Source: Enterobacter sp. kpr-6
Lineage (GTDB): Bacteria > Pseudomonadota > Gammaproteobacteria > Enterobacterales > Enterobacteriaceae
Assembly (NCBI RefSeq): GCF_900116015.1
Contig: NZ_FOYH01000001.1
Location: 617,769-681,768, forward strand
Direction: 5' to 3'
DNA length: 64,000 nt
The notes under the pieces are model-generated. The model did not search any database and was not told the DNA's origin. It worked only from the letters and a program-made list of their open reading frames with translations. The position numbers and the translations under genes are program-made. How positions within the stretch are numbered: the stretch's first letter is position 1; the number at the start of each line of letters is the position of its first letter. Shown here one piece after another: positions 8,341 to 20,216 of this stretch.

Positions 8341-9760
8341 TACGCGCCTGGGCCGAGCTATCACGCCGGTTCGCGCCGCGCATCCTGATGAATGTGGCAT
8401 TCTCGCCCTGGATGACAGTCTGGATGCATTTGCCGCGCGTTACCGGCTGGCTGAGATGGCCGAGCGTACGCTCGATATTCAGTACTACATCTGGGAAAAC
8501 GACATGTCCGGGCGGCTGTTGCTATCCGTTATTCTGGATGCGGCAACCCGTGGCGTTCAGGTCCGGATGCTACTGGACGATAACAACACGGTAGGCCTCG
8601 ACGACACGTTGCGTATGCTCGATGCGCATCCCAATATTGAAGTCCGGTTGTTTAATCCCTTTTCCTTTCGAACGATCCGCGCACTGGGTTATCTGACCGA
8701 TTTCGCGCGCCTGAATCGCCGTATGCATAATAAAAGCTTCACGATTGACGGCGAGGTGACACTCATCGGCGGCAGAAACGTGGGTGACGCCTACTTCGGT
8801 GCCGGTAAGCAGCCGTTATTTTCCGACCTGGATGTGCTGGCGATAGGCCCGGTGGTCAAAGATGTGGCAGAAGATTTTGAGCGCTACTGGTCGTGTAAGT
8901 CGGTGGCGACACTGCAAAAAGTGCTGGATATTCCCGAGCAGGATATTGTTCAGCATATTCGCATTCCTGAATCCTGGTACAACGATACCACCGCACAGCG
9001 TTACCTGAACAAGCTGGAATCTACCCGTTTTGCCACGCACCTTGAAGCCGGTACGCTGCCGTTACTGTGGGCAAAAACGCGACTATTGAGTGACGATCCG
9101 CGTAAAGGGCAGGGGAAAGCGCGTCCCCATACGCTGTTGCCGCAGCGCATCGTCAATGTCATGGGTATGCCGGAACAGCAGATTGATATCATCGCCTCCT
9201 ATTTTGTACCGACGCGGGCTGGAGTGGCGCAGCTTCTGCAACTGGTGCGCAAGGGGGTAAAAATCGCCATCCTCACCAATTCACTGGCCGCAAATGACGT
9301 GGCCGCCGTCCATGCAGGGTATGCCCGCTGGCGCAAGAAGCTGTTGCGACACGGAATTGAACTGTATGAACTCAAACCCACCCAGGAAAACCGCCGCCAG
9401 CCGCATGACCGCGGGTTAACCGGGAACTCCGGTTCCAGTCTGCATGCCAAAACGTTCAGTATCGATGGCAAGAAAGTTTTTATTGGTTCCTTTAATTTCG
9501 ATCCCCGCTCGGCAATGTTGAATACGGAAATGGGCTTTGTGATCGACAGCGAACCGCTGGCGCAGCTTATCCATAAACGCTTTTTGCAAAGCCAGCGCGA
9601 TGTGGCGTGGGAATTACGCCTCGATCGCTGGGGACGCATTAACTGGATTGAGCAAAACGACGGGCAGGAGATTATCTGGAAAAAGGAGCCGAAAACCCGA
9701 TTCTGGGAGCGGATGCTGGTCCGTCTGGCGTCGCGGTTGCCGATTGAATGGCTGCTCTGA
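8324..9760 (+). CDS. clsC: Cardiolipin synthase C
   Basis: Phospholipase D-family cardiolipin synthase that in E. coli uses phosphatidylethanolamine and phosphatidylglycerol, assisted by YmdB. Two HKD motifs are seen: HNKSFTID (His135, Lys137, Asp142) and HAKTFSID (His374, Lys376, Asp381). The start at 8324 (478 residues; E. coli 473) gives the best fit and overlaps ymdB by 17 nt, suggesting coupling. An open frame continues upstream to 8249 inside ymdB, so the start is not certain; the AGGGAG before 8324 touches the ATG. Confidence 0.93.
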   Translation: MSLAHDTRLGRAITPVRAAHPDECGILALDDSLDAFAARYRLAEMAERTLDIQYYIWENDMSGRLLLSVILDAATRGVQVRMLLDDNNTVGLDDTLRMLDAHPNIEVRLFNPFSFRTIRALGYLTDFARLNRRMHNKSFTIDGEVTLIGGRNVGDAYFGAGKQPLFSDLDVLAIGPVVKDVAEDFERYWSCKSVATLQKVLDIPEQDIVQHIRIPESWYNDTTAQRYLNKLESTRFATHLEAGTLPLLWAKTRLLSDDPRKGQGKARPHTLLPQRIVNVMGMPEQQIDIIASYFVPTRAGVAQLLQLVRKGVKIAILTNSLAANDVAAVHAGYARWRKKLLRHGIELYELKPTQENRRQPHDRGLTGNSGSSLHAKTFSIDGKKVFIGSFNFDPRSAMLNTEMGFVIDSEPLAQLIHKRFLQSQRDVAWELRLDRWGRINWIEQNDGQEIIWKKEPKTRFWERMLVRLASRLPIEWLL

Positions 9761-9773
9761 CCGGCAGAGCAGC
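9751..9773. terminator. Hairpin between convergent clsC and opgC
   Basis: A 9-bp perfect stem (9751-9759/9765-9773) with a 5-nt loop covers the clsC stop codon. No T-run follows on either strand, so it may work as an RNA-stabilising or Rho-linked structure more than as a canonical terminator. Confidence 0.4.
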
Positions 9774-9781
9774 TCCCGATA

Positions 9782-10927
9782 CTACGCCTGACTTTTTACC
9801 GGCTGCTGTTGCGGCTTGCCGGAGAACAAAAATCGTAACAGCGGAACTCGCAAATGCACTTCGTAGAGAATAATCGCGCTGCCAATCACAAACACCAGCC
9901 CGGAAATAAAACCCAGCAGATTGGAATGAATGTGCGGCGTGACCCACGCGCCAAAAAACAGCGTCAGCGGGTGGTGCACCAGATAAATAAACAGTGAGGC
10001 ATTAACGAAATAGGTCACCCGTGCGGACTGGAAATTCAGCAGGCGATGACCGAGTGAAAACACCACATTCACCATCCACAATCCCAGTACCATCGTAATT
10101 ACGCTTTCGGTTTCATACATCCATACATCCCCGCTGCCATAGCGTTGATTGAGCAGGTAGGCGCAAAACGCCACCGCAGAGCCGACGATACAGGCAGGGG
10201 AGGGGGTGGTGAACAGCGCTTTAAGCCGTGCGCTGATAAACGCCAGTGCGCCAAGCATGAAAAACGGGATATAAAACAGCGTCTGCATCACGGTGAAGTT
10301 GAACAGACCGTCGCTCAGGATCGGCGGCCAGACGATGAATAACGTCCGGCGGATCGCGGCGTAGGCAATGCCCAGCAGCAAAAACAGCACGGTCAGTTTA
10401 CCCATGGTGACATGGCCAAACAGACGCTGCGTCCAGGTGCAGTCTTTTAGCAGGCGAAAAATCCCCATGCCGAGCGTCGTCAGAACGACCAGCACCAGCA
10501 GGAACCACAGGTGAGAAATCAACTCCCACACAAGGGTGTTATACTTGTCGTACAAAGAAAGAGTGTGCCAGCTATCGGCCTTGCCTTTGACGTATTGCAG
10601 CATCATGAATTGTGGCAGCGTCAACAGCGGGATCGCCGTTAACATCGGTATGCCCACTCGCTCAACGCGCACTTTCCACCAGCGTTTTACCGGGTAGCGT
10701 AAAAACAGCATGTAGGAAAAATAGCCGGAAATTACAAAAAAGACCTGCATCCGAAAAGAGTGGATGAAATCGTTAAACAGGGTGAGGCCCCAGGAGGGCG
10801 TCGCGCTATTGACGTGCCAGATATGGCTGGAGTAGATGAGGGAAATGTGAAAAGGGATACCTAACAGCATTAACCACGCGCGAATCGAATCCAGAAAATA
10901 TTCACGTTGTGCAGGAACTTTACTCAT
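9782..10927 (-). CDS. opgC: Glucans biosynthesis protein C (OPG succinyl transferase)
   Basis: A 381-residue polytopic inner-membrane protein (E. coli 385) of the acyltransferase-3 family, with about ten membrane segments. The N-terminal motif [20 protein letters not shown] carries the conserved Arg and His of this family. It transfers succinyl residues to osmoregulated periplasmic glucans. Transcribed divergently from opgGH, whose products make the glucan backbone. Confidence 0.96.
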   Translation of the reverse strand: MSKVPAQREYFLDSIRAWLMLLGIPFHISLIYSSHIWHVNSATPSWGLTLFNDFIHSFRMQVFFVISGYFSYMLFLRYPVKRWWKVRVERVGIPMLTAIPLLTLPQFMMLQYVKGKADSWHTLSLYDKYNTLVWELISHLWFLLVLVVLTTLGMGIFRLLKDCTWTQRLFGHVTMGKLTVLFLLLGIAYAAIRRTLFIVWPPILSDGLFNFTVMQTLFYIPFFMLGALAFISARLKALFTTPSPACIVGSAVAFCAYLLNQRYGSGDVWMYETESVITMVLGLWMVNVVFSLGHRLLNFQSARVTYFVNASLFIYLVHHPLTLFFGAWVTPHIHSNLLGFISGLVFVIGSAIILYEVHLRVPLLRFLFSGKPQQQPVKSQA

Positions 10928-11181
10928 ATAACTCCATACATTATCAGACTTATCGCCTTAATCCATGAGCCAAATAATGGTTACATTCGGGGCCAACCCT
11001 ACACGAAGTCAACGGATCTGTCTTTAGGATAAACGAGGTTTTGAGAACAGGATGACTTTCATTTGCTTACACACTGAGCCAGCGCGCGAACAAAGCGGGG
11101 ATTAAGTTGTCGGATTGCCAGAGTTTCCATTAAAATGGATCGGATCGATTTAAGCACACAAAGGGGGAAGTGCTTAGTTAT
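10928..11181. promoter_or_regulatory. opgC-opgGH divergent promoter region
   Basis: About 250 bp between divergent genes. It should contain the opgC promoter and the osmoregulated opgGH promoter. A perfect 6-bp inverted repeat, TCCATT-AA-AATGGA, lies at 11126-11139, about 45 bp before opgG. No other sites are evident. Confidence 0.5.
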
Positions 11182-12735
11182 ATGAAACATAATATACAAG
11201 TGATGAAAATGCGTTGGTTGGGCGCAGCGGTACTGTTATCCCTGTATACCTCATCGGGTTGGGCATTTACCCTCGATGACGTAGCAAAACAGGCACAGTC
11301 ATTAGCCGGAAAAGGCTATGAAGCCCCTAAAAGCAACCTGCCTTCTGTTTTCCGCGAAATGAAGTATGCGGACTATCAGCAGATCCAGTTCAATCACGAG
11401 AAAGCCTACTGGAACAATATTAAAACCCCATTTAAGCTTGAGTTCTACCATCAGGGCATGTACTTCGATATGCCTGTCACCGTCAATGAAGTGACCGCGA
11501 CGGCCGTACGTAAAATCAAATACAATCCGGATTACTTCAATTTCGGTAATGTGCAGCACGATAAAGAAACGGTTAAAGACCTCGGTTTCGCCGGATTCAA
11601 GGTGCTCTACCCCATCAATAATAAAGATAAAAATGACGAAATCGTCAGCATGCTGGGTGCCAGCTACTTTCGTGTGATTGGTGCCGGGCAGGTTTACGGA
11701 CTTTCAGCACGCGGTCTGGCTATCGACACCGCCTTGCCATCAGGTGAAGAGTTCCCGCGTTTTCGTGAGTTCTGGATCGAGCGTCCAAAACCGACCGATA
11801 AACGCCTGACCATCTATGCGCTGCTGGATTCCCCACGTGCAACCGGCGCTTACCGTTTTGTGATCATTCCGGGTCGCGACACCGTGGTGGACGTGCAGTC
11901 TAAAGTCTATCTGCGTGACAAAGTGGGTAAACTGGGCGTGGCCCCGCTGACCAGTATGTTCCTGTTTGGTCCAGGCCAGCCGTCGCCTACCACCAACTTC
12001 CGCCCGGAGCTGCATGACTCCAACGGTCTGTCGATCCATGCTGGTAACGGTGAGTGGATCTGGCGTCCGCTTAACAACCCGAAACACCTTGCCGTTAGCA
12101 GCTACGCCATGGAAAACCCGCAGGGGTTTGGCCTGTTGCAGCGTGGCCGCCAGTTCTCGCGCTTTGAAGATCTGGATGACCGCTACGATCTGCGCCCAAG
12201 CGCCTGGATCACTCCGCAAGGCGACTGGGGCAAAGGCAAAATCGAACTGGTTGAAATTCCGACCAACGATGAAACCAACGATAACATCGTCGCTTACTGG
12301 ACACCGGATCAACTGCCGGAAGCCGGGAAAGAGATGAACTTCAAATACAGCATCACGTTCAGCCGCGATGAAGACAAACTGCATGCGCCGGATAGCGCAT
12401 GGGCGCTGCAAACTCGTCGCTCAACCGGTGATGTGAAACAGTCCAATCTTATTCGTCAGCCGGATGGCACTATCGCCTTTGTGGTGGATTTTGTCGGTCA
12501 GGATATGAAAAAGCTGCCGCCGGAAACACCGGTTGCTGCGCAGACCAGCATTGGTGACAACGGTGAGATCGTTGACAGCGCGGTGCGTTATAACCCGGTC
12601 ACCCAGGGATGGCGCTTAACGCTGCGCGTAAAAGTGAAAGATCCGAAGGCCACCACCGACATGCGTGCGGCGCTGACCAATGGCGATCAGCCGCTGAGTG
12701 AAACCTGGAGCTACCAGTTACCTGCCAATGAATAA
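11182..12735 (+). CDS. opgG: Glucans biosynthesis protein G (periplasmic)
   Basis: Periplasmic protein needed for the backbone and branching of osmoregulated periplasmic glucans. The start at 11182 ([12 protein letters not shown], 517 residues) is my choice; a GTG at 11200 would reproduce the 511-residue E. coli annotation, and a GTG at 11170 sits too near the GGGGGA Shine-Dalgarno. The signal peptide ends SSGWA|F. The mature protein is nearly identical in length and pattern to E. coli OpgG, with [28 protein letters not shown] and [10 protein letters not shown] motifs. Its stop overlaps the opgH start by 8 nt. Confidence 0.96.
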   Translation: MKHNIQVMKMRWLGAAVLLSLYTSSGWAFTLDDVAKQAQSLAGKGYEAPKSNLPSVFREMKYADYQQIQFNHEKAYWNNIKTPFKLEFYHQGMYFDMPVTVNEVTATAVRKIKYNPDYFNFGNVQHDKETVKDLGFAGFKVLYPINNKDKNDEIVSMLGASYFRVIGAGQVYGLSARGLAIDTALPSGEEFPRFREFWIERPKPTDKRLTIYALLDSPRATGAYRFVIIPGRDTVVDVQSKVYLRDKVGKLGVAPLTSMFLFGPGQPSPTTNFRPELHDSNGLSIHAGNGEWIWRPLNNPKHLAVSSYAMENPQGFGLLQRGRQFSRFEDLDDRYDLRPSAWITPQGDWGKGKIELVEIPTNDETNDNIVAYWTPDQLPEAGKEMNFKYSITFSRDEDKLHAPDSAWALQTRRSTGDVKQSNLIRQPDGTIAFVVDFVGQDMKKLPPETPVAAQTSIGDNGEIVDSAVRYNPVTQGWRLTLRVKVKDPKATTDMRAALTNGDQPLSETWSYQLPANE

Positions 12736-15256
12736 GACTACTGAATATATCGACGCGCTGCCGATTTCGGCTGCTGATAAAGCGCGCTTGCCCGACACGG
12801 ATCTGCGTGCGGTGCATGAAGCGCTGGATGCAGAGCATCATCACTATGCGCGAGATGATGACAGCCCGTTGGGGTCTGTGCAGGCACGTCTTGAACAGGC
12901 CTGGCCGCACTCCCTCAAAGAAGGCCAGTTGATCAAGGACGACGAAGGACGTACCCAGCTTGAGGCGATGCCGAAAGCCACGCGTTCTTCGATGTTCCCT
13001 GAGCAGTGGCGCACCAACCCGATTGGACGCTTCTGGGATCGGCTGCGCGGTCGCGATGTGCCGCCGCGCTATCTGGCCCGTCTGACCAAAGAACAGCAGG
13101 AGAGCGAAAAACAGTGGCGTACGATGGGCACCATCCGTCGTTATATCCTGTTGCTGTTGACGCTCTCGCAAACCGTGGTTGCCACCTGGTATATGAAAAC
13201 CATCCTGCCCTATCAGGGGTGGGCGCTGATCAACCCGACAGACATGGTCGGGCAGGATCTGCTGGTGTCGTTTATGCAGTTGCTGCCTTACATCCTGCAA
13301 ACGGGGATCCTGATCCTCTTTGCCGTTCTGTTCTGCTGGGTGTCAGCCGGTTTCTGGACGGCGCTGATGGGCTTTTTACAACTGCTTATCGGTAAAGACA
13401 GATACAGCATTTCGCACTCCACGGTCGGGGATGAACCACTTAATCCCGAGCACCGTACCGCGCTGATTATGCCTATCTGTAATGAAGACGTGGATCGCGT
13501 CTTCGCCGGGCTGCGCGCCACCTGGGAATCGGTCAAAGCCACGGGCAACGCCGCGCATTTTGACGTTTATATCTTAAGCGACAGCTACAACCCGGATATC
13601 TGTGTTGCTGAGCAGAAAGCGTGGATGGAGCTTATCGCTGAAGTGCAGGGCGAAGGGCAGATCTTCTATCGTCGCCGCCGCCGTCGCGTGAAGCGTAAAA
13701 GCGGTAACATCGATGACTTCTGCCGTCGCTGGGGTAACCAGTACAGCTACATGGTGGTGCTGGATGCTGACTCGGTCATGACGGGCGACTGTCTCTCCGG
13801 GCTGGTGCGCCTGATGGAAGCAAATCCAAACGCCGGGATCATTCAGTCCTCGCCGAAAGCGTCCGGGATGGACACGCTGTATGCGCGCTGCCAGCAGTTC
13901 GCCACCCGCGTCTATGGGCCGCTGTTTACGGCCGGTCTGCACTTCTGGCAACTGGGTGAATCGCACTACTGGGGCCACAACGCCATCATTCGCGTGAAGC
14001 CTTTTATCGAGCACTGTGCGCTTGCGCCGCTGCCGGGCGAAGGTTCTTTTGCCGGTTCCATTCTGTCCCATGACTTCGTTGAAGCTGCGCTGATGCGTCG
14101 TGCGGGTTGGGGCGTGTGGATTGCCTACGATCTGCCGGGTTCTTATGAAGAGCTGCCGCCAAACCTGCTGGATGAACTGAAACGCGACCGTCGCTGGTGC
14201 CACGGTAACCTGATGAACTTCCGTCTGTTCCTGGTGAAAGGGATGCACCCGGTACACCGCGCGGTGTTCCTGACGGGCGTAATGTCCTATCTTTCCGCGC
14301 CGCTGTGGTTCATGTTCCTGGCACTCTCCACCGCCTTGCAGGTGGTGCATGCCCTGACGGAACCGCAGTACTTCCTGCAACCGCGCCAGTTGTTCCCGGT
14401 GTGGCCGCAGTGGCGTCCTGAACTGGCGATTGCGCTGTTTGCCTCAACGATGGTGCTGCTGTTCCTGCCGAAATTGCTCAGTATCATTCTGATCTGGTGC
14501 AAAGGCTCCAAAGAGTACGGCGGCTTTTTCCGCGTGACTGTGTCACTGCTGTTAGAAGTGCTGTTCTCCGTCCTGCTGGCCCCGGTGCGTATGCTGTTCC
14601 ACACCGTATTTGTGGTCAGCGCGTTCCTCGGCTGGGAAGTGGTCTGGAACTCGCCGCAGCGTGACGATGACTCCACGCCGTGGGGTGAAGCCTTTAAGCG
14701 CCATGGCTCTCAGTTGCTGCTGGGTCTGGTCTGGGCGGCGGGTATGGCGTGGCTGGATCTGCGCTTCCTGTTCTGGCTGGCACCTATCGTCTTCTCGCTG
14801 ATCCTGTCGCCGTTTGTGTCGGTGATTTCCAGCCGTTCGACGGTCGGGCTGCGCACCAAGCGCTGGAAGCTGTTCCTGATCCCGGAAGAGTACTCTCCGC
14901 CGCAGGTGCTGGTGGATACCGATAAGTATCTGACGCAGAACCGCGCACGCGCGCTGGACGATGGCTTTATGCATGCGGTGTTCCATCCGTCGTTTAATGC
15001 CCTGGCAACCGCCATGGCAACTGCACGTCACCGTGCAAGCCACGTGCTGGAAATCGCCCGCGACCGTCACGTTGAGCAGGCGTTAAATGAAACGCCGGAT
15101 AAACTTAATCGTGACCGACGTTTGGTGCTGTTAAGCGATCCGGTCACGCTGGCCCGCCTGCACTACCGTGTGTGGGCCGCGCCGGAGCGCTATTCATCGT
15201 GGATTTCACACTATGAAGGCCTGGCGCTTAACCCGCAGGCCATCCGCGAAAAGTAA
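12728..15256 (+). CDS. opgH: Glucosyltransferase OpgH (OPG backbone synthesis)
   Basis: An 842-residue inner-membrane GT2-family glucosyltransferase (E. coli 847) that polymerises glucose from UDP-glucose and exports the glucan; in E. coli it also links nutrient state to FtsZ. The catalytic domain shows DSYNPD, DADS and the QxxRW-like RDRRWCHGN, flanked by about eight membrane segments. The start (MNKTTEY) lies inside the end of opgG, implying translational coupling. Confidence 0.97.
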   Translation: MNKTTEYIDALPISAADKARLPDTDLRAVHEALDAEHHHYARDDDSPLGSVQARLEQAWPHSLKEGQLIKDDEGRTQLEAMPKATRSSMFPEQWRTNPIGRFWDRLRGRDVPPRYLARLTKEQQESEKQWRTMGTIRRYILLLLTLSQTVVATWYMKTILPYQGWALINPTDMVGQDLLVSFMQLLPYILQTGILILFAVLFCWVSAGFWTALMGFLQLLIGKDRYSISHSTVGDEPLNPEHRTALIMPICNEDVDRVFAGLRATWESVKATGNAAHFDVYILSDSYNPDICVAEQKAWMELIAEVQGEGQIFYRRRRRRVKRKSGNIDDFCRRWGNQYSYMVVLDADSVMTGDCLSGLVRLMEANPNAGIIQSSPKASGMDTLYARCQQFATRVYGPLFTAGLHFWQLGESHYWGHNAIIRVKPFIEHCALAPLPGEGSFAGSILSHDFVEAALMRRAGWGVWIAYDLPGSYEELPPNLLDELKRDRRWCHGNLMNFRLFLVKGMHPVHRAVFLTGVMSYLSAPLWFMFLALSTALQVVHALTEPQYFLQPRQLFPVWPQWRPELAIALFASTMVLLFLPKLLSIILIWCKGSKEYGGFFRVTVSLLLEVLFSVLLAPVRMLFHTVFVVSAFLGWEVVWNSPQRDDDSTPWGEAFKRHGSQLLLGLVWAAGMAWLDLRFLFWLAPIVFSLILSPFVSVISSRSTVGLRTKRWKLFLIPEEYSPPQVLVDTDKYLTQNRARALDDGFMHAVFHPSFNALATAMATARHRASHVLEIARDRHVEQALNETPDKLNRDRRLVLLSDPVTLARLHYRVWAAPERYSSWISHYEGLALNPQAIREK

Positions 15257-15270
15257 GACTCAGGTAAAGG

Positions 15271-15301
15271 AAAATACCGGCCAGCGTGCCGGTATTTTTT
15301 T
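15271..15301 (+). terminator. Terminator of opgGH
   Basis: A 10-bp stem (AAATACCGGC/GCCGGTATTT) with a 6-nt loop and a run of T, 15 bp past the opgH stop. Confidence 0.88.
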
Positions 15302-15348
15302 GGCTGGCTGCCGGGTAAAGCAGTCCGATGATATTAAGAGGGGTGTGC

Positions 15349-15576
15349 GTGAAAATTATCGCCGTTGCGATTATGGCGCTGTTACTGAGCGGGTGTGGCA
15401 GCATTATCAGCCGAACCATGCCGGGGCAGGGGCATGGAAACCAGTATTATCCCGGCGTCCAGTGGGACGTCCGGGATTCAAAGTGGCGCTATATCACCGT
15501 TCTCGATCTGCCGTTTTCACTGGTTTTCGATACGCTGTTGCTGCCACTGGATATTCACCATGGGCCGTATGAATAA
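15349..15576 (+). CDS. yceK: Small lipoprotein YceK
   Basis: 75 residues from a GTG start with GAGGGG five bases upstream, exactly the E. coli length. N-terminal signal with lipobox LLSGC. The downstream ISRTMPGQGHGNQYYPGVQWDVRDS block is characteristic of the YceK/DUF1375 family. Predicted membrane-anchored lipoprotein of unknown function. Its stop abuts the convergent msyB stop with no intervening base. Confidence 0.92.
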   Translation: MKIIAVAIMALLLSGCGSIISRTMPGQGHGNQYYPGVQWDVRDSKWRYITVLDLPFSLVFDTLLLPLDIHHGPYE

Positions 15577-15951
15577 TTAACGCTCATCCCATTCGTCTGC
15601 TGCCGCGCGGCCTTCTTCCGTGTCGAGCGGCGGCTCGAGCTGGAATTCGCCTTCATCCCATTCATGCAGCGTATTTTCTTCCAGCCATTCCTGGCGGATT
15701 TCAATCTCATCAAAGTCATTGTCAAACACGCTTTGCGCCGCCTGGCCGGTAAGCATCGGCAGGCACTCGCTGTCCTGACCTTCATCGGCAAAAAATTCTG
15801 CCTGCCACATGATTTCGCCATCCTGTAGCACGTACTTCTGCACATTAAACTGCTGGATATCGGCGCTTTCTTCATCCAGCGTCGGGTTATTCGCCAGAAA
15901 TTCCTCACGTGCGGCATCAATGGCTTCTTCAAGCGTGGCGTACATAGTCAT
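15577..15951 (-). CDS. msyB: Acidic protein MsyB
   Basis: A 124-residue, strongly acidic cytosolic protein (many Glu/Asp, e.g. DNDFDEIEIRQEWLEENTLHEWDEGEF), as in E. coli. MsyB was found as a multicopy suppressor of secY/secA temperature-sensitive defects; its molecular role is unclear. Monocistronic and convergent with yceK. Confidence 0.95.
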   Translation of the reverse strand: MTMYATLEEAIDAAREEFLANNPTLDEESADIQQFNVQKYVLQDGEIMWQAEFFADEGQDSECLPMLTGQAAQSVFDNDFDEIEIRQEWLEENTLHEWDEGEFQLEPPLDTEEGRAAADEWDER

Positions 15952-16044
15952 TGGTTTCTCCCTGTGGTTTGACGTGGTGTTCAGGGAAAGAATAGTTGAA
16001 GATCAGGCTTTGCAAGTATGAATGCGGAAAAATCAGAGAGCGCG

Positions 16045-17265
16045 TTATTCCATGACCGTCACGCGCCGCGGGCGTCGCAGGCTAAACCAGGAATAAAAAA
16101 CATTAAACAGCACCACGCAGGCGGTCACGCAAAAGACTGCCCGGAAGCCATAACTTGCTGAGACGGCCGCGCCGATCAGCGGCCCGGTCACATTACCGAT
16201 ATCGCGAAACGACTGGTTATAGCTGAAGATGCGTCCGGCGATCTGATTGGTGGTGTTATAAACCAGCAGCGTTTGCACCGCAGGCAACAGCGCGCCATCC
16301 GCCGCGCCAAGCAGGAAGCGTAATATGCCAAGCTGGAAGGGCGTCTGGACGAAAGCCATCGGAATGAGCAGCAGCACAGAGAGCATCAGCGCAGCAATCA
16401 GGATCTTCTCCGGCCCGATGCGATCGCCCAGCTTGCCGAGCCGGGGCGCACTTAACAGCGCTGCCACACCGGGCACCGAGGCAATCATGCCGCTGATAAA
16501 GGCGATATTAGTGACATCCCCCGCCAGATCGCGCACGTAGAGCGTGAGAATGGGCGCAATAGAGCCGGTGGCGACCTGGATTATCAGCGTGGTGATAAAC
16601 AGGCTCAGCACCAGTCGCGGGTTTTTGAGTGAACCGATCACCTCGCGGGCGTGCAGCATCTCTTTTCTGGTGACCGTGGTGAAATTTTCACGAATGCAGA
16701 ATAACGTCAGCAGGAAACAGGCGAACAGCACCGAGGCAGTAATGAAAAACACCGGACGCAGACCGTAGCTGTCAGCCAGCAGTCCCCCTGCCAGCGGACC
16801 TAACAGCGCGCCGCTGACGCCGCCCGTTGAAAGCGTACCCAGCGCCCAGCCGCTTTTATTACGCGGCATTTGCGTGGCGATAAGCGCATTGGCATTGGGA
16901 ATAAACCCGCCCAGCAGCCCAAGGCAGGCGCGCAGGATCAGCAAATGCCAGATATTTTGCGCCAGCCCCATCAGCATCATCACGATCGCCATACCGAGCG
17001 CTGAACGCAGCAGCATCAGTTTACGCCCCTTGCGATCGGCAAGGCCGCCCCAGAACGGCGAGGCAATAGCAGAAAACAAGAAGGTAATGCTGAAGACTAA
17101 ACCAGACCAGAGGTTCAGTGCGCTGTGATCCTGAATACCCAGTTGCTCGATATACAGTGGAAGAAAAGGCATCACCAGGCTGAACGCTGCGCCGGTTAAA
17201 AAGCAGCCAATCCAGGCAACAGCAAGATTACGCTTCCAGTTTACGGGGGTCTCTGAGGATGACAT
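16045..17265 (-). CDS. mdtG: Multidrug efflux MFS transporter MdtG
   Basis: A 406-residue (E. coli 408) twelve-span MFS drug/proton antiporter. Motif [13 protein letters not shown] follows TM2 and a second copy, [12 protein letters not shown], follows TM8. E. coli MdtG gives fosfomycin and deoxycholate resistance and belongs to the mar/sox/rob regulon. The start at 17265 ([13 protein letters not shown]) matches the E. coli N-terminus; the open frame continues 31 codons upstream without support. Confidence 0.94.
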   Translation of the reverse strand: MSSSETPVNWKRNLAVAWIGCFLTGAAFSLVMPFLPLYIEQLGIQDHSALNLWSGLVFSITFLFSAIASPFWGGLADRKGRKLMLLRSALGMAIVMMLMGLAQNIWHLLILRACLGLLGGFIPNANALIATQMPRNKSGWALGTLSTGGVSGALLGPLAGGLLADSYGLRPVFFITASVLFACFLLTLFCIRENFTTVTRKEMLHAREVIGSLKNPRLVLSLFITTLIIQVATGSIAPILTLYVRDLAGDVTNIAFISGMIASVPGVAALLSAPRLGKLGDRIGPEKILIAALMLSVLLLIPMAFVQTPFQLGILRFLLGAADGALLPAVQTLLVYNTTNQIAGRIFSYNQSFRDIGNVTGPLIGAAVSASYGFRAVFCVTACVVLFNVFYSWFSLRRPRRVTVME

Positions 17266-17378
17266 AGCCTTCCGGTTTATACGCGTTTGTGACGTGAGCA
17301 GGGGAGTAAGAAAAATCGTAAGCCTGCTAATCATACGCCGGGTAGCCAGAAGCGGCAATGCGATAAGCCCGGAAAGCT

Positions 17379-17401
17379 AAAAAGGCAGGATTGCGCCTGC
17401 C
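17379..17401 (-). terminator. Terminator of lpxL
   Basis: On the minus strand GGCAGG-CGCAAT-CCTGCC followed by TTTTT, directly after the lpxL stop. Confidence 0.8.
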
Positions 17402-17407
17402 GGAGGG

Positions 17408-18328
17408 TTAATAGCGCGAGGGAACGCCTTCAGGTCGCGTTTTAAAGCGGCGATGCAGCCACATATACTGCTCGGGTGCCATCAGAATGCATTTCTCAAC
17501 CACTTTATTCATCCACGCGGTGGTGGTTTCGGCATCGTCCAACGGCGGATCGTTTTCGGGATCCAGCATCACCAGTTCATAGCCTTTCCCGTCAGGCTTG
17601 CGCCGTGGCACAAAGGGCACCAGGCTTGCTTTGGACATCTTCGCCAGCATCCAGGTACCGGAAGTGGTGGCCGCCTGCTCAACGGCAAACAGCGGGACAA
17701 ACACGCTGGCACGCGGGCCGTAATCGTGATCCGGCGCGTACCACACTACTTCACCGTTTTTCAGCGCTTTGACCATGCCCTTAAGATCTTTGCGATCCAG
17801 CATACTTTTGTTCGAGCGCAGGCGTCCCCATGTCTGGAGCAGGTCGATCACCGGATTATCGTTCGGACGATAAACGCCAATGCCCGGCGTTTGCATGCCG
17901 AACATCCGCGCACCCAGTTCCAGCGTTAAAAAGTGCACGCCAATTAACAAAATGCCGCGCTTCTGGCGCTGTAATTCATACACCGGCTCAAAATTGATAA
18001 TCTCAGACCAGCGGGCCATGCGTTTATCTGACCAGAACCAGGCCATCCCCGTCTCGATCAGGCCCATGCCGACAGATTCAAAATTCTTTACTACCAGCGC
18101 ATGTCGCTCCCGGGCGCTCATCTCAGGAAAGCAAAGTTCAAGATTACGTGTTGCCACATGCGCACGGCGTTTCATAAAACGCATGGCGAAGCGGCCAAGC
18201 CCCATCCCCAGGCGGTAAAGCAGCGGATAGGGCAACTGAACCAGCAGCCATAAAAAGCCAATTCCAGTCCATGTCAGCCAGTAGCGAGGGTGCAGTAATG
18301 CTGCCGAAAATTTGGGTAAATGCGTCAT
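17408..18328 (-). CDS. lpxL: Lipid A biosynthesis lauroyltransferase LpxL
   Basis: A 306-residue inner-membrane acyltransferase (HtrB) that transfers laurate from acyl-ACP to Kdo2-lipid IVA. An N-terminal membrane anchor (about 18-42) is followed by the catalytic HX4E motif HFLTLE (His132, Glu137). The start at 18328 (MTHLPKF) matches E. coli; six further codons are open upstream. Confidence 0.97.
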   Translation of the reverse strand: MTHLPKFSAALLHPRYWLTWTGIGFLWLLVQLPYPLLYRLGMGLGRFAMRFMKRRAHVATRNLELCFPEMSARERHALVVKNFESVGMGLIETGMAWFWSDKRMARWSEIINFEPVYELQRQKRGILLIGVHFLTLELGARMFGMQTPGIGVYRPNDNPVIDLLQTWGRLRSNKSMLDRKDLKGMVKALKNGEVVWYAPDHDYGPRASVFVPLFAVEQAATTSGTWMLAKMSKASLVPFVPRRKPDGKGYELVMLDPENDPPLDDAETTTAWMNKVVEKCILMAPEQYMWLHRRFKTRPEGVPSRY

Positions 18329-18549
18329 GTCATTCCTGTTGTTCAACCACTTATCCTGTGAATTTTCGCATTTTTTTATGCGTAGCCCAAATTAAGTCGG
18401 TAAAAGGCGGGCGAATCAGGGGATTGTTGATGAGAAAATCCTGATGTGAGAAATGTAGCAAAAAATGTAAGGATGTAAATTATCAGTATTTGCTATATGA
18501 TGCCGCCCGTTTTTTCATCGTTCACGCTTCATTGCAGGAAAAGTACACC

Positions 18550-19599
18550 ATGCCAGTGTTACACAACCGCATTTCCAATGAAGAGCTGAAGGCACGCATG
18601 CTGGCTGAAGTCGAGCCGCGTACCACAGTCTCGTTCTACAAATATTTCACCATCGTTGATCCGAAAGCGACCCGCGATGCGCTGTACCAGGCGCTGATCG
18701 CGCTCAACGTTTTTGGCCGTATCTATCTGGCGCATGAAGGGATTAACGCGCAAATTAGCGTCCCGCAGAGCAAACTGGATGCGCTGCGCGCCTGTCTGGA
18801 TGGTTTTGATCCGGCGTTGAAAGATCTGCGTCTGAACATCGCGCTTGAAGATGACGGTAAATCCTTCTGGGTGCTGCGCATGAAAGTGCGCGACCGCATC
18901 GTGGCCGACGGCATTGAAGATGCGTCATTCGATGCCAGCAACGTCGGTGATTACCTGAAGGCGGCGGAAGTTAACGCCATGCTGGACGATCCCGATGCCG
19001 TGTTTATCGATATGCGTAACCACTACGAATATGAAGTGGGCCATTTTGAAAACGCGCTGGAGATCCCGGCGGATACCTTCCGCGAACAGTTGCCGAAAGC
19101 CGTTGAGATGATGCAGACGCACAAGGACAAGAAAATTGTCATGTACTGCACCGGTGGCATTCGCTGCGAAAAAGCCAGTGCCTGGATGAAACACAACGGT
19201 TTCAGCAAAGTCTGGCATATCGAAGGCGGCATCATTGAGTACGCCCGCCGCGCCCGTGAGCAGGGGTTACCGGTACGCTTCGTTGGTAAAAACTTCGTGT
19301 TTGACGAGCGGATGGGTGAGCGAATTTCAGAAGATGTTATTGCCCATTGCCACCAGTGCGGTGCGCCGTGCGATACCCATACCAACTGTCTGAACGATGG
19401 CTGTCATCTGCTGTTTATTCAGTGCCCGTCATGTGCAGAGAAGTTTAAAGGCTGCTGTAGCGAGTTGTGTAAAGAAGAGAGCGAGTTGCCGGAGGAAGAG
19501 CAGCGCCGTCGTCGTGCCGGGCGTGAAAACGGTAATAAAATCTTTAACAAATCACGCGGTCGCCTGAATACCAAACTGGGCATCCCCGACCCCGAGTGA
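18550..19599 (+). CDS. trhO: tRNA uridine(34) hydroxylase TrhO
   Basis: A 349-residue rhodanese-domain protein (formerly YceA) that makes 5-hydroxyuridine at tRNA position 34 using O2. N-terminal alpha/beta domain, then a rhodanese domain with active-site loop CTGGIRC (Cys200), and a C-terminal Cys-rich segment ([29 protein letters not shown]). The start at 18550 matches E. coli (MPVLHNRIS). Divergent from lpxL. Confidence 0.96.
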   Translation: MPVLHNRISNEELKARMLAEVEPRTTVSFYKYFTIVDPKATRDALYQALIALNVFGRIYLAHEGINAQISVPQSKLDALRACLDGFDPALKDLRLNIALEDDGKSFWVLRMKVRDRIVADGIEDASFDASNVGDYLKAAEVNAMLDDPDAVFIDMRNHYEYEVGHFENALEIPADTFREQLPKAVEMMQTHKDKKIVMYCTGGIRCEKASAWMKHNGFSKVWHIEGGIIEYARRAREQGLPVRFVGKNFVFDERMGERISEDVIAHCHQCGAPCDTHTNCLNDGCHLLFIQCPSCAEKFKGCCSELCKEESELPEEEQRRRRAGRENGNKIFNKSRGRLNTKLGIPDPE

Positions 19600-19604
19600 T
19601 CATT

Positions 19605-19633
19605 TCTGCCCGGTCGCATTATGCCACCGGGCA
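19605..19633. terminator. Hairpin between convergent trhO and yceI
   Basis: CTGCCCGGT and ACCGGGCAG form a 9-bp perfect stem with an 11-nt loop in the 40-bp convergent gap. No U-tract on either strand, so its efficiency as a terminator is unsure. Confidence 0.45.
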
Positions 19634-19639
19634 GCAACA

Positions 19640-20215
19640 TTATTTCTGGCGCACGCCTTCCACAGAAATCACCAGCTCCACGTCCTGAGACGCCGGACCG
19701 AGATCGGTGGTGATATTAAAATCTTTCAGCGCAATTTTGCCCGCCGCTTCAAAGCCCGCACGCACGCCGCCCCACGGATCGTCACCCTGGCCGATCATTT
19801 TGGCTTTCAGCGTCACCGGTTTTGTCACGCCATTCAGCGTCAGGTTGCCGGTTACATCCAGCGCATCGCCGTCCTGCTTCACTGCTGTTGAAACAAACGT
19901 CGCCTGCGGGAATTTCGCCACGTTCAGGAAATCCGCGCTGCGCAGGTGCTTATCACGCTCCGCATGGTTAGTATCCACGCTGTTGGTGTTGATGGTGACG
20001 TTCACTTTATCCGCGGACGGATTCTTTTCATCAAAAGTAAAGCTACCGTCAAAGTCGTTGAATGTACCGTACAGCCAGCTATAGCCCAGGTGCTGGATGC
20101 GGAAGTTCACAAAGGCATGCTGGCCTTCTTTATCGATTTTATAATCTGCGGCGACGGCAGAACCGGTAGTGAACAGCAATGCGCCAAGGGTCAGGCCGAG
20201 TAAACTTTTTTTCAT
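19640..20215 (-). CDS. yceI: Periplasmic YceI-family lipid-binding protein
   Basis: 191 residues with a Sec signal peptide ending SAVA|ADYK. The YceI beta-barrel (lipocalin-like, binds polyisoprenoids) shows the family motifs [22 protein letters not shown] and [15 protein letters not shown]. In E. coli it is base-inducible and periplasmic. It starts one base after the yceJ stop, so the two are an operon. Confidence 0.95.
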   Translation of the reverse strand: MKKSLLGLTLGALLFTTGSAVAADYKIDKEGQHAFVNFRIQHLGYSWLYGTFNDFDGSFTFDEKNPSADKVNVTINTNSVDTNHAERDKHLRSADFLNVAKFPQATFVSTAVKQDGDALDVTGNLTLNGVTKPVTLKAKMIGQGDDPWGGVRAGFEAAGKIALKDFNITTDLGPASQDVELVISVEGVRQK

Positions 20216-20216
20216 G

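Noticed and set aside
13574-14380. 268-codon open frame antisense to opgH
   Set aside because: Low-complexity reverse reading of a highly conserved gene.
17335-17380. REP/BIME element between mdtG and lpxL
   Set aside because: There are GCCGGG-like and GCGATAAGCCCGG fragments, but no full REP palindrome can be traced; only the lpxL terminator was called.
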